The notes: a model not told the origin generated them from the sequence alone. Numbered from the stretch's first letter, positions 7,637-15,740 are shown. The stretch is 64,000 bases of DNA from Bacillota bacterium (GCA_023409535.1 JAEYGZ010000038.1:329197-393196), one strand, 5' to 3'. Made by a program: numbers and translations.

Positions 7637-8044
7637 TCAATTATGATTGAATATAACTTTCTTCTCTTTGATAAAGTAATTATTAATCATCTTATAGTAG
7701 CTTTCTACTTCTTGGTCACTTTCAAGGATACTTATAACTTTCAAATCGGAGTAGAGCATATGAAAATCAGCTTTACTAAGATCAAAGACTGACCATAGGA
7801 CTATAGTACAGTCAAAATATAAGTTATCTGTTATAAAATCCAGCATTTCAGTAAGCTTACAATTGCTATTCCATCTATCCCTGTAGGATTTAACAATCTT
7901 CTTATTATTCAATGCTTCACTGTAATACCTTACTTCTGAAAGGTAAGTTTGTAGTTCTGAATTAAATTTTTCATAATAAATATAAACACACTTATCCATC
8001 TCAGCTTCAGTTTCTTCAAATATTTTTTTATAATCTTCCATCAT
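7637..8044 (-). CDS. hypothetical protein of the element
   Basis: The product has 135 residues, begins MMEDYKKIFEETEAEMDKCV, and is charged and helical, with Tyr- and Lys-rich segments and no membrane helix. No family is recognised. The start at 8044 is chosen because AAAGGAG lies 6 bases upstream; a longer frame to 8131 would overlap the end of the DUF927 gene and adds a Lys/Arg-rich stretch with no ribosome binding site. It follows the DUF927 gene by 28 bases and is probably in the same operon, ahead of xis and int. Confidence 0.6.
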   Translation of the reverse strand: MMEDYKKIFEETEAEMDKCVYIYYEKFNSELQTYLSEVRYYSEALNNKKIVKSYRDRWNSNCKLTEMLDFITDNLYFDCTIVLWSVFDLSKADFHMLYSDLKVISILESDQEVESYYKMINNYFIKEKKVIFNHN

Positions 8045-8072
8045 CACTAACTCCTTTGGATTGAATGTCTTT

Positions 8073-9848
8073 TTATACTTTTTTTTTCGTAACAGTTTTC
8101 TTACTTTCTTCATCTTTCTTTTCAGAAACATCTAAAACTCTGATTATGTAGCCTTTTACGTAATCTCCATTACCTGTTATATCAAAATCGCTAATACGTC
8201 TGTCACTTTCACATGCTAATAAACCACTCTCCTTTAATTTACCTGATACTATCTTAGGGTCATTAAAGCCGCCCTCGTAAATGATTTTATCAAAGTATTT
8301 CTGCATTATTTTTATCTGCTTTGAAGCAAATCCTCCCATTTTGATGGCTATTGGATCAATTTCCTCTATAACGCCCCAAAACTCTGTTGGTACAAAGACA
8401 GGAAGATCTTTGGGGTTTTTGGCTGGCTTTCTGAATTTACTACTATTAGCAAAGACTGATTGCAATAAAAAATCATAAGCCCTGTTACCTATATCCATCT
8501 TCTTTATATCTTTGACCTGGTTATGTGTATCAACAAATGCAAAAATTTCTTCCAGGTTAAAATCAATTCCTAATGCCTCTCTTGCTACCTCGACCCCTGT
8601 CATGATTACAGCGAGCTTCTTTGCAAAGCGGTCAATAAAGCCATTCATATTGTCTTCCTCTTTTGCCTTGGTAACGAATCTACTTCTCCAGTAATCATAC
8701 CTTTCGAAAATCTGATCTTCTGAGCCATCGTTGATTTTATCAAGAAGGTATTGTGCAATCTTCGGTATTGCATGTCCGTAATTATTATGAATGACGCTCT
8801 TTATCTCTTCCGCTGATTCAGCATCATTAGTCCATACCACGCCATAAAATTCTAAACATCTTAAATAAAGACCCGTATTTTGTTCTGCACCATTTAAAAT
8901 GGATGTTTCTGTAGTTATAATAGCTGTTGTTGAAAAATAACCTGGCTCCTTTCTCGTACAATCCTTGTTTAAACGTGCTTTCTCCTTACCTTGACTAACT
9001 GTGTAGATAAGCGATGTAAAGTTTTTCGACTTGCTCAGGCTTGCTTCATCAATCAGCACAGGATAACCGCTATTTTCAGACAACGAATTAATCAATGCAT
9101 TTTCTGTAGACAGAAAGGTTAAAGCAAGCGAGTCCTTGTCAAAATCGGGATAACAACCCGTAGACAGTGCTAAAAAACCACTTGTGCTTTTTCCCGTAGT
9201 ACTTTCACCGCACATCGATATGATGATATTCTCAACATCTCGCTTTCGCTTGAGAAAGTCCAATAATACAGCCGAGAATCCAAACGATAAAGCTGCTTCT
9301 AATCTTTCATTCCCTAAAACACTTTTTTCTACCATCGCTTTCCATACACTAAACTTCCCTGTTGGTTTGATAGCTAATTGACCTTTATATTTAGCTTCAA
9401 ACCCAATACATTTATACCCTTTAAAAATAAGGTTCTTTTGGAAGTATCCCCATCCTATATTTTCATAGCAAAAATCAACTATATCTGGAGATTCTTGATT
9501 CTCTATCACCTTAATAAGTACCGGTGCTGAGTCTTTACTGACTTGGCATCCATGTTCTGCCAGTTTTAATATGCCTGTTTCAGTCAAGTCACCTCTGTTA
9601 AGATCAACTTGAATATTTAGTCCAGCACCAGTATTGAAGCTTAGCTGCAGAATATTTACAAAGGTATCAATGTCTATCTCTATCCTCTCAAGAATCATTT
9701 CGGAACCCAATTCGGTGAATCCTATGCAATTTCCTTTTCTATCGTAATTTTGATATCCATAATAACCATTTCGATTTTCAACATTGGGATGATCCGATTT
9801 TAATACCGAACCTGGTTCAGCATCATATGCCTTTACATTTCTCCTCAT
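8073..9848 (-). CDS. DUF927 domain ATPase, helicase-like replication protein
   Basis: This 591-residue protein carries a DUF927 domain, the P-loop module of the Cch/SaPI-type replicative helicases found in staphylococcal islands and many integrative elements. The Walker A motif is CGESTTGKST at about residues 213-222, and the Walker B is YPVLIDEAS at about 262-270, followed by an arginine-bearing segment GKEKARLNKDCTRKEPGYFS. The N-terminal 200 residues match the usual DUF927 lead-in (GNERLEAALSFGFSAVLLDF just before the P-loop). No primase domain is visible. The ATG at 9848 has AAGAAAGGA upstream; an earlier ATG at 9896 does not. It likely replicates or maintains the excised element. Confidence 0.8.
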   Translation of the reverse strand: MRRNVKAYDAEPGSVLKSDHPNVENRNGYYGYQNYDRKGNCIGFTELGSEMILERIEIDIDTFVNILQLSFNTGAGLNIQVDLNRGDLTETGILKLAEHGCQVSKDSAPVLIKVIENQESPDIVDFCYENIGWGYFQKNLIFKGYKCIGFEAKYKGQLAIKPTGKFSVWKAMVEKSVLGNERLEAALSFGFSAVLLDFLKRKRDVENIIISMCGESTTGKSTSGFLALSTGCYPDFDKDSLALTFLSTENALINSLSENSGYPVLIDEASLSKSKNFTSLIYTVSQGKEKARLNKDCTRKEPGYFSTTAIITTETSILNGAEQNTGLYLRCLEFYGVVWTNDAESAEEIKSVIHNNYGHAIPKIAQYLLDKINDGSEDQIFERYDYWRSRFVTKAKEEDNMNGFIDRFAKKLAVIMTGVEVAREALGIDFNLEEIFAFVDTHNQVKDIKKMDIGNRAYDFLLQSVFANSSKFRKPAKNPKDLPVFVPTEFWGVIEEIDPIAIKMGGFASKQIKIMQKYFDKIIYEGGFNDPKIVSGKLKESGLLACESDRRISDFDITGNGDYVKGYIIRVLDVSEKKDEESKKTVTKKKV

Positions 9849-9900
9849 ATAAATTCCTTTCTTGGGTAGGATGACTAGCATCCTACCCAATATCAATTTT

Positions 9901-10524
9901 TTATTTACTAATCATTGCAATTGGTTCATCAAAGGAATAATCGTATTCTATCTTGTAAAAGGTTATTGATGTTCTTCCTTCGAAGTTTAAACCCAGCTGC
10001 TTGGTAATCTCCTTGACTAAAGCTGCAGAATAAACAATATGCTTTGCACCTTGCTTCTTAAGCTTAAACACCTTTGTTTGTCCGGGGATATTCTTACCCA
10101 TAAGTAATTTATCCGGGGTAAACCCTATATGCACTGTGTCAACTAGTCCCAACTTCTGAAAGACTTCTTCCCCAAAGCACCATCTTTGACCAAATTTTCC
10201 GCCGTCAACCAAAGTTGCGACCCCTGCTTCTCCGAAGGGTTTTTCACTACTCTGGCTAGTTGCAAGTATAATTTTTCCCTCATCAAAGAGTTTCTTAAGT
10301 GGTGTATTCTTAACTTCTTCCAGATAATCTTCAACTTCTTTAGGAAATGCCCCTGTTGACTGAGCATCCACAGTATCCGCAGTATCTCTTTCGTCTGATA
10401 TATCAGATTCGTCATCAAATAAATCTTCTTCCTCTGCGATATCTGTCTCCAGCATATCCTCTTCCTCCTCCCAACAATCGTCGTTTTCTACAACTTGAAC
10501 TGCTCTCTTATTTTTTACCGTCAT
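9901..10524 (-). CDS. element protein with acidic N-terminus, possible partner of the DUF927 ATPase
   Basis: The 207-residue product has a strongly acidic, disordered segment at about residues 13-50 (WEEEEDMLETDIAEEEDLFD and more) followed by a folded C-terminal domain of about 140 residues (from FPKEVEDYLEEVKNTPLKKL) with beta-strand-like sequence. No family is recognised. AAAGGAGGT lies upstream of the ATG. It is the first gene of the operon that continues with the DUF927 ATPase 52 bases downstream, so a role in replication, such as loading or single-strand DNA binding, is plausible, but this is only inferred from position. Confidence 0.6.
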   Translation of the reverse strand: MTVKNKRAVQVVENDDCWEEEEDMLETDIAEEEDLFDDESDISDERDTADTVDAQSTGAFPKEVEDYLEEVKNTPLKKLFDEGKIILATSQSSEKPFGEAGVATLVDGGKFGQRWCFGEEVFQKLGLVDTVHIGFTPDKLLMGKNIPGQTKVFKLKKQGAKHIVYSAALVKEITKQLGLNFEGRTSITFYKIEYDYSFDEPIAMISK

Positions 10525-10800
10525 ATGTAATGACCTCCTTTAAAATAGTGGGCGGAATTTTTATTTCATCTATGCGAAATATAATACCCCATTCCCCAAA
10601 CATAGAATAACATATTGCTTTAAAGAACTATTTGTTGTATATTGTTGATATATCATTACTATTAGTTCTATATCGTTTTTGTTTTGAGAAGTCGATAGTC
10701 GCCAAAATGAAATCAAAACCAATAAATTGATGTTAATATCCAAAAAGCATGTCAAGTACTTTTTAAAAAAAAAATTCGTAAAATTTTAAGGAGGTTGATT

Positions 10801-11520
10801 ATGATAAAAAAAAATGGTGTTAATGGAAGATCTAGCAATGAAGAAATTTCTACAAGAAAGAATTTTATTAAGGAGATATTAGACGCTGACTCAGATATTA
10901 CTATAACTACGTTAAAAGCTATGCTCCGATCAAGACTTATTGAGAATGGCATAGGTGAAGATAGTATAAGAATTCCTACTAATGAAACACTTAAAAAGCA
11001 TTGTTTGGCAGTAGGATATGAATATAAGGACAGTAAGTTTTTCATAAAAAATATAAAATCAGAATATACCAAGGTTATAAGCAATATTTTTAAAGATCAG
11101 CTAAAGGAAATTAGTGTAGATTATAAAAATGAAACTTACATTTTTTATCCTTTTATTACAACTGTTCATGACCGCAAATTTAATTCAGAAACGAATACAC
11201 ATAGTATTGAAATAACTGAAAAACCAAATAATTCAAACTTCGAGCAGTATTATAACGAATTGCTATACGAAATGAGCAACTCCATTCACACTGATTTTGA
11301 TAATATTCAAATTACAATTATTTTAAATTCACATAAAAATGAAAATATCCTATCTGAATTTTTTTATAATATGCTTTTACATAATATTTCCTATATTTCC
11401 ATTAATTTAGCTTGCATCCAACTATATTGTAAAAAGCATGATCTGGATAACATTTTTAATTTTTTATATGGTGTTATCCCGGATACTATAGAGATCGATT
11501 CATTATATACATATAAATAA
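10801..11520 (+). CDS. hypothetical protein with a possible winged-helix N-terminus
   Basis: This 239-residue product begins MIKKNGVNGRSSNEEISTRK. Residues about 20-85 (FIKEILDADSDITITTLKAM, then PTNETLKKHCLAVGYEYKDS) could form an ArgR-like winged helix, and the C-terminal 80 residues (IQITIILNSHKNENILSEFF) alternate beta and helical segments. Similarity to ArgR is only suggestive and no arginine-binding motif is seen. AAGGAGG lies 6 bases before the ATG. It is divergent from the replication operon across a 276-base intergenic region, the place where a replication or copy-control regulator is often encoded. Codon use is as A+T-rich as the rest of the element. Confidence 0.55.
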   Translation: MIKKNGVNGRSSNEEISTRKNFIKEILDADSDITITTLKAMLRSRLIENGIGEDSIRIPTNETLKKHCLAVGYEYKDSKFFIKNIKSEYTKVISNIFKDQLKEISVDYKNETYIFYPFITTVHDRKFNSETNTHSIEITEKPNNSNFEQYYNELLYEMSNSIHTDFDNIQITIILNSHKNENILSEFFYNMLLHNISYISINLACIQLYCKKHDLDNIFNFLYGVIPDTIEIDSLYTYK

Positions 11521-11614
11521 CATCCTGTATTTTGGCTCATTTATTTAAGAAAAATGATATTTGGTTTTAATTATGTTATCCTACACCTATCACTTACAAA
11601 GGAGGAACTTTAAC

Positions 11615-11680
11615 ATGCCTATAGACATTTATGTTGATGGTGAAGAAGACGATGAAGACTGCGGTAACTGCGAACAGTAA
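11615..11680 (+). CDS. 21-residue acidic Cys-x-x-Cys micropeptide
   Basis: The frame reads MPIDIYVDGEEDDEDCGNCE plus Gln and then TAA. It is preceded by AAAGGAGG, 8 bases upstream, one of the strongest ribosome binding sites in the element. The peptide has seven acidic residues in its second half followed by Cys-Gly-Asn-Cys, which could bind a metal or form a disulfide. It has no hydrophobic stretch. Twelve bases after the stop a 91-base composite hairpin begins (11693-11783). No modifying enzyme gene is adjacent, so a peptide natural product is not indicated. The function is unknown; a regulatory peptide or short antitoxin-like partner of the convergent membrane peptide are possibilities only. 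Confidence 0.55.
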   Translation: MPIDIYVDGEEDDEDCGNCEQ

Positions 11681-11692
11681 TTAATCCATCTA

Positions 11693-11783
11693 AACCCCGT
11701 TTTCCCGCCCAATCAGCGGCTTTTTGAAAGTTCTTTGGAATGCATTCTTCAAAAACCCGAAACTCGGACGGGAAAACGGGGTT
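11693..11783. terminator. long composite hairpin between convergent microprotein genes
   Basis: AACCCCGTTTTCCCG (11693-11707) and CGGGAAAACGGGGTT (11769-11783) form a perfect 15-bp stem. The loop contains a second stem, GCTTTTTGAA against TTCAAAAAC. It could act as a terminator in both directions for the 21-residue and 49-residue peptide genes, but it is much longer than a normal terminator and has no following T run on the plus strand. A structured regulatory RNA or a miniature inverted-repeat element are alternatives. Confidence 0.55.
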
Positions 11784-11788
11784 CAATG

Positions 11789-11938
11789 CTATTTACTTGC
11801 TTTTTTCGTACGGGTCATTCCATTGGATTTTTTACCTGTCTTGCTACAGCAGTATAGTGTTGTAGCAAGAGTTACCCCTCCTACGATTGATTCAACAATA
11901 ACATTTGATACCACAGTTGCAAATAAGCCTAGAAGCAT
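11789..11938 (-). CDS. small single-span membrane protein (49 aa)
   Basis: The product begins MLLGLFATVVSNVIVESIVG and continues through GVTLATTLYCC, giving one hydrophobic segment of about 30 residues, then a basic tail (SKTGKKSNGMTRTKKASK). A strong AGGAGG site lies 7 bases before the ATG. This hydrophobic-then-basic layout is seen in small membrane-active toxins of type I systems and in holin-like peptides, but also in harmless small membrane proteins. It is the last gene of a minus-strand run (DUF1643, 128-residue protein, 38-residue protein, this one) and ends 6 bases from the long hairpin. No family is recognised. Confidence 0.6.
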   Translation of the reverse strand: MLLGLFATVVSNVIVESIVGGVTLATTLYCCSKTGKKSNGMTRTKKASK

Positions 11939-11967
11939 AGCTTAACCTCCTCATAATAGAGTTTTAA

Positions 11968-12084
11968 TCAATCATTGTACTGAGTAGCGAAGATTCTTAG
12001 TAGCTTATTCATTGATCTCCTTACCTTTCTGTCATTCCACTTGTCTATAAACGATTTTAACATCCAGTCTGGTATATATTTCAT
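11968..12084 (-). CDS. small basic hypothetical protein (38 aa)
   Basis: The frame starts MKYIPDWMLKSFIDKWNDRK and ends in LLRIFATQYND. AAGGAGGGA lies 5 bases before the ATG. The peptide is amphipathic, basic and Trp-containing, without a clear membrane span. An internal ATG with its own AAGGAG site would give a 14-residue shorter product. It lies between the 128-residue protein gene (24 bases upstream) and the 49-residue membrane protein gene (29 bases downstream), so it is likely co-translated with them. The function is unknown. Confidence 0.5.
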   Translation of the reverse strand: MKYIPDWMLKSFIDKWNDRKVRRSMNKLLRIFATQYND

Positions 12085-12107
12085 AGTCCCTCCTTATATG
12101 GTGCTGG

Positions 12108-12494
12108 TTAATTTAAACGGTCTTTATAAATAAGGGTGAGCGTGTAGTCACTTGATAAAATAAACACTTGATTATACCACTGGTATTTATCGTTACTTTT
12201 TATGTCTTTATCCCTTTCAATAGGCTCGGTAAACTCTGCCATATCTGATGATACTCCATATCGTGACAATAGTTCCGCATATTCCATGCTTTCATTGACA
12301 AGTCCAACTGGTTGGATACAAAGATATCCACCAAGGTCGCTATCTGGATGTCTGTTGTCCCCATAATGTTTAGCTAAAATGTTGATAGTATCTGATATTG
12401 ACTCCATAACCTTGGCAGGCAATTCATGTTTACCTAAAAAAGGGTTAATCTGCTTTAACAGATTAACCTGACTTTTATTCCATATCTTAATCAT
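12108..12494 (-). CDS. hypothetical protein downstream of DUF1643 gene
   Basis: The 128-residue product begins MIKIWNKSQVNLLKQINPFL. It is a soluble mixed alpha/beta sequence with the segment DSDLGGYLCIQPVGLVNESM and no recognised family. I place the start at 12494, where AAAGGAG lies 7 bases upstream. A longer frame to 12563 overlaps the DUF1643 gene by 4 bases but has no better site. It is the second gene of the minus-strand cluster that starts with DUF1643. Confidence 0.55.
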   Translation of the reverse strand: MIKIWNKSQVNLLKQINPFLGKHELPAKVMESISDTINILAKHYGDNRHPDSDLGGYLCIQPVGLVNESMEYAELLSRYGVSSDMAEFTEPIERDKDIKSNDKYQWYNQVFILSSDYTLTLIYKDRLN

Positions 12495-12559
12495 TAAAGC
12501 TCCTTTCAAAATACTCATCTCTAAGAAATCATACTTCTTAGAATTCGCAAGACACGCAA

Positions 12560-13222
12560 TCAAACGGCTTTTTTCTTACTTCCATTCCTTTCCATCATGC
12601 CCTCATCCTTCAAGCCCTTCTGGGATGGAATAAGCGAAGCTCCTGCTCCACCAAAACCAGACGGTTGCTCCACCTGAGGAATTCGGTAGGGTTTCAGTAC
12701 CCATTTCTTGATCCTCATTGCTGCAAAAAGTGGGTGCATGGGTGAGCAGTCATGGGAATTTGCCTCATCATTAATTTCAACCAATATCTTTTCGTAATCC
12801 TTCAGCAAATCATTTAAGAGATATTTTGCATTCTCTACCACTTTATTTCCGATAAAGCTATTACCATACCCAACCAGGATATTATCATAACCCCTTTCCA
12901 ATACTTCTTTGATATACTTGAAATTGATATCTGCATTATCTGTTTTTGATGGGATTAGTTTTGGCATGATATCCGGAAACAAATTCAATATAGTTATTTT
13001 TGAGTATACCAAGTCACCTGTACTAAGCCTGGACACAAGATTATTTACTGTAGCATCTGTCTCTTGAACCTTTCTTGTTGCCGCATTCAGCATTATTACA
13101 GCAATTGATTTCCCATTCTTAAAGGGTTTAAACTCTTTTGTCAATTCATATCTTTTTGTCTGATCCTCGCTAAATACTGCTGTTGTTTCAAGAATTACTG
13201 ATTCCTTTACAATTCCGTCCAT
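12560..13222 (-). CDS. DUF1643 family protein
   Basis: The 220-residue product carries a DUF1643 domain over about residues 15-175: YELTKEFKPFKNGKSIAVIM, LNAATRKVQETDATVNNLVS, ILNLFPDIMPKL, and SPMHPLFAAMRIKKW near the end. This family occurs widely on mobile elements and phages and resembles uracil-DNA-glycosylase-like folds only distantly; its biochemical role is not established. The last 45 residues are a Gly/Ser-rich tail. A strong AAAGGAG site precedes the ATG. It leads the minus-strand cluster that ends in the two microprotein genes. Confidence 0.75.
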   Translation of the reverse strand: MDGIVKESVILETTAVFSEDQTKRYELTKEFKPFKNGKSIAVIMLNAATRKVQETDATVNNLVSRLSTGDLVYSKITILNLFPDIMPKLIPSKTDNADINFKYIKEVLERGYDNILVGYGNSFIGNKVVENAKYLLNDLLKDYEKILVEINDEANSHDCSPMHPLFAAMRIKKWVLKPYRIPQVEQPSGFGGAGASLIPSQKGLKDEGMMERNGSKKKAV

Positions 13223-13266
13223 CCTTTACGCTCCTTTCAATTGTTTTTCACCAAATAGCCATGATA

Positions 13267-13332
13267 TTACTCCAGTATCAATAAAATTACTAATGTTACT
13301 GCTGCGGAACCTAAAAACCATCCAAGATGCAT
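13267..13332 (-). CDS. 21-residue single-span membrane micropeptide
   Basis: The frame reads MHLGWFLGSAAVTLVILLIL plus Glu and then TAA. Almost the whole peptide is one transmembrane helix, and a GGGGGTGAAGAAGG stretch lies directly upstream of the ATG. It is 45 bases upstream of the DUF1643 start on the same strand and could be the first gene of that operon. Peptides of this kind can be leader peptides, small toxins or regulators of membrane proteins; nothing in the sequence decides which. Confidence 0.45.
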   Translation of the reverse strand: MHLGWFLGSAAVTLVILLILE

Positions 13333-13751
13333 CCTTCTTCACCCCCTATAAATCAAAAAAGTTCAATACCTTTTTGGCATAGAACAATTACTTAGTTATA
13401 TATAATTAAAATGATTATATACAATGCTCAGATACTTGCAAATAAGATTCTGTAGCGCAACATTTGAGTAGTTTCTTAAAAATCGGTATATTCAAGTTCT
13501 TGCGATTGAAACGGTAGCAGAATTTTTTCTTCCTACTATTTATTTGAAAATATGACCATGCAAAGTGAAAACCCTCTTTGATTAAGAGGGTTTCAGACTG
13601 TAGACAAAGTAAATTATGCTATATAGAACTGTATATCATGTGAATAATTATATAGTGCTTTATTTTTAATTTTTATCTGCTATAATTAAATAAATTGAAA
13701 TTTTGTTAAGCAATTGTAACTGTAGACTATTTAATTAGTGGAGGTATGACA
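13333..13751. other. A+T-rich intergenic region with one terminator hairpin
   Basis: No gene is supported here. The minus-strand cluster's promoter should lie in the first 120 bases. Near the middle is a terminator-like hairpin (13569-13593). The last 60 bases should hold the promoter for the plus-strand 62-residue gene. Confidence 0.4.
13569..13593. terminator. hairpin terminator
   Basis: AAACCCTCTT and AAGAGGGTTT form a perfect 10-bp stem with a 5-base loop. No coding sequence reaches it from either side, so it may end an unannotated short transcript. Confidence 0.45.
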
Positions 13752-13940
13752 ATGTCTAAAAACTCAAATGGTCTTGTTCCTAGTGAAGGGAGTACACTAC
13801 CAAATGTCCCAAATATGAAAGTAGATAAGGACAAACTGGGTCGGCCTTATGCAAAAGTTGAAAATGAAAATGGTGATTGGTATAAGCAAACAAAGATGAA
13901 GAATGGAAAAACAAAAAGAGAGATGGTTTCAGATAAATAG
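13752..13940 (+). CDS. small hydrophilic hypothetical protein (62 aa)
   Basis: The product begins MSKNSNGLVPSEGSTLPNVP and ends in KMKNGKTKREMVSDK. It is hydrophilic and Lys/Asn-rich. The start at 13752 is 7 bases after GGAGG, whereas an ATG two codons earlier would sit on top of that site. A structured inverted-repeat region follows the stop by 10 bases. No family is recognised. Confidence 0.5.
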   Translation: MSKNSNGLVPSEGSTLPNVPNMKVDKDKLGRPYAKVENENGDWYKQTKMKNGKTKREMVSDK

Positions 13941-13950
13941 TTTTTGGCAT

Positions 13951-14038
13951 ACCGCCGAAGGTTAATACATTTGTAAATCCGTTACTTAGAGTACCGAAGG
14001 GGCGTAACGAAGTTTTATATGCCTTAGCCTTCGGCGGT
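13951..14038 (+). other. structured inverted-repeat region after a small gene
   Basis: ACCGCCGAAGG (13951-13961) pairs with CCTTCGGCGGT (14028-14038), an 11-bp G+C-rich stem in an A+T-rich element. Inside, CCGTTAC (13979-13985) pairs with GTAACG (14004-14009), and ACCGAAGG recurs at 13993-14000. The result is a branched structure of about 88 bases. It may be a terminator for the 62-residue gene or a small structured RNA; a classical T run is absent. Confidence 0.45.
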
Positions 14039-14222
14039 GTTTAATAAGTATTTTCGGAGTATAGGGCTAAAAATCGAGTAATGCAATAAATAATATATTT
14101 ATATACAAGAGGCTCAGATAATCCTCTTTCTTAACACCTTTATTACAGGCAAAGAAGATTTTATTCATTTCCATTTTAAAATTCACTTAGGAATTTATGA
14201 GGATTGTATATAATCATTATAA

Positions 14223-14750
14223 TTAAAATACCCCTCTCTCCTTTAGTGAAATATAGCTGATGTCAGTTATAATAAGATGGTCTAACATTATTAACCCCAT
14301 TATTTTGCTCGCTTCATTGATACGCTTAGTTGCATTGATATCCTCTGTACTTAATACTATTTCGCCTCCCGAAGGATGATTATGGCAGATAATAAATCCA
14401 TAAGCACAACATAATAGGGCTGTCTTAATAACATCTTTGGGTGATAGTATTGTACATTCTAATGTTCCAATACTAATTAGTTCAATCGCAATAGGTTCTC
14501 TCCTTGCTGTCAAATACAATGCAAATAAGTATTCCCTGTCAAATTCTTCATATACCTTTCGTAAAAGGCTGACTGCATCATTAGGAGTCTGTATGGTACG
14601 TCGCTCATACAGTATTGATGTTTTGCGTACTAGCTTTGTTTCTACGAGTTGGATTCTCTTTCTTGGTGAATCTGATCTTACTTGTAACCGAATATCAGAG
14701 AACTTTTTAATAGATGAATGATTAGAAAGATATTCAAATTCTTCAGACAT
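14223..14750 (-). CDS. radC: RadC-like JAB domain protein
   Basis: The 175-residue product has the RadC/MPN (JAB1-like) metalloprotease fold. The metal-binding motif is complete: His123 and His125 in CHNHPSGG, Ser127, and Asp137 (LSTED). Chromosomal RadC proteins are about 225 residues with an N-terminal helix-hairpin-helix; this short form lacks that part, as is common on integrative elements and prophages. Its role is unknown, and the old assignment to DNA repair is not supported for this family. AGGGGGAAG precedes the ATG. It follows the DUF5688 gene by 11 bases and is in the same operon. Confidence 0.82.
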   Translation of the reverse strand: MSEEFEYLSNHSSIKKFSDIRLQVRSDSPRKRIQLVETKLVRKTSILYERRTIQTPNDAVSLLRKVYEEFDREYLFALYLTARREPIAIELISIGTLECTILSPKDVIKTALLCCAYGFIICHNHPSGGEIVLSTEDINATKRINEASKIMGLIMLDHLIITDISYISLKERGVF

Positions 14751-14761
14751 AATTCTTCCCC

Positions 14762-15718
14762 CTAATCTGGTTTCACTATACGGAATGTATTCCTGGACAA
14801 ATCATAATAATATATTTCATTTGAAAGGACTTCGTCCTCTGCCACTTGTGTTAGGTTCACTTCTCTAACCATATCTCTTAGATTTTGCGCCGATAGATTA
14901 CTATTCGTTAGAATTAGGATTACTTCATGAGTAGAACTTGGCAGAATATAAAAATCAGATTCATGTTCCAATGCAAAATTCTGAAGAACATTTGGGTAAA
15001 GAATGGCTCCTGCACCATTAATTCCTCTGGTATTACTTAATACATACATCTTTGCTTTTTTCTCCGAGTCTATGGTTTCGTTATAATTGTTCATAAACTG
15101 ATCAAAACCCAAATTATCGTACTTGGTTTCTGTTTCTGAATGCTGACTTGATATGATATCATATACTAACTGATTCATATCTTTAATAATCACAGGAAAA
15201 AGTATGGGTGTATTACCATCTGCCAAAGCATCAAGCTTCTCTTTGTCCATCCCCCAATGGCTCAAAAGCTTATTTGTAATCATGATAGAGGATACACTCA
15301 AATTATCTGTATTAAGATTTACATAATATACCTTTGCCAGGTCGCCTTCAATAATCCTGTGGGGAACCTCTTCCAACCAATTTTTGTTCATGCTCCAATT
15401 GATTAATCGGTATACAATCTTATTTGAGACAGATTGTATATCTGTTATTTCAGATAACACCTCTTTATCATTCTTTGTTAGCGATTGATTAATTATCTGA
15501 TTTGCAATATCCGTTAAGGTCATTCCCAGAGAAAGGCTTTCATAATACTGCTTTAAGTAACTACTTGAAATAAGCCTCGATATTCCATTACCTATGACTA
15601 TTGCATCATTCTTCTGATTATTATTGCTAATCACTGGACTCACTTTCACCTCATACTCACCTGCAAGCATGGTATAAAGATTACTCTGCAACTTTTCTAA
15701 AAACTCTTTGTAATCCAT
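14762..15718 (-). CDS. DUF5688 family protein
   Basis: The 318-residue product matches the DUF5688 family common on mobile elements of Lachnospiraceae and Ruminococcaceae: MDYKEFLEKLQSNLYTMLAG at the start, GISRLISSSYLKQYYESLSL, a central LVYDIISSQHSETETKYDNL, a Gly-rich turn RGINGAGAILYPNVLQNFAL, and IYYYDLSRNTFRIVKPD at the end. No catalytic motif is known. AAAGGAGG precedes the ATG. It forms an operon with the RadC-like gene and is separated from the upstream ATPase gene by a terminator. Confidence 0.72.
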   Translation of the reverse strand: MDYKEFLEKLQSNLYTMLAGEYEVKVSPVISNNNQKNDAIVIGNGISRLISSSYLKQYYESLSLGMTLTDIANQIINQSLTKNDKEVLSEITDIQSVSNKIVYRLINWSMNKNWLEEVPHRIIEGDLAKVYYVNLNTDNLSVSSIMITNKLLSHWGMDKEKLDALADGNTPILFPVIIKDMNQLVYDIISSQHSETETKYDNLGFDQFMNNYNETIDSEKKAKMYVLSNTRGINGAGAILYPNVLQNFALEHESDFYILPSSTHEVILILTNSNLSAQNLRDMVREVNLTQVAEDEVLSNEIYYYDLSRNTFRIVKPD

Positions 15719-15740
15719 TTAATCATCCTCCTTTGCACAT

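Noticed and set aside
10347..10610. 87-codon plus-strand frame opposite the acidic-tail gene
   Set aside because: It is the antisense of an acidic coding sequence, which gives long open Pro/Leu-rich frames by chance.
11615..11680. Ribosomally made natural-product precursor
   Set aside because: No modification, protease or export gene is adjacent, so the peptide alone does not support a biosynthetic cluster.
11724..11945. 73-codon plus-strand frame
   Set aside because: It lies opposite the 49-residue membrane-peptide gene and inside the hairpin, with no ribosome binding site; the minus-strand gene has a strong one.
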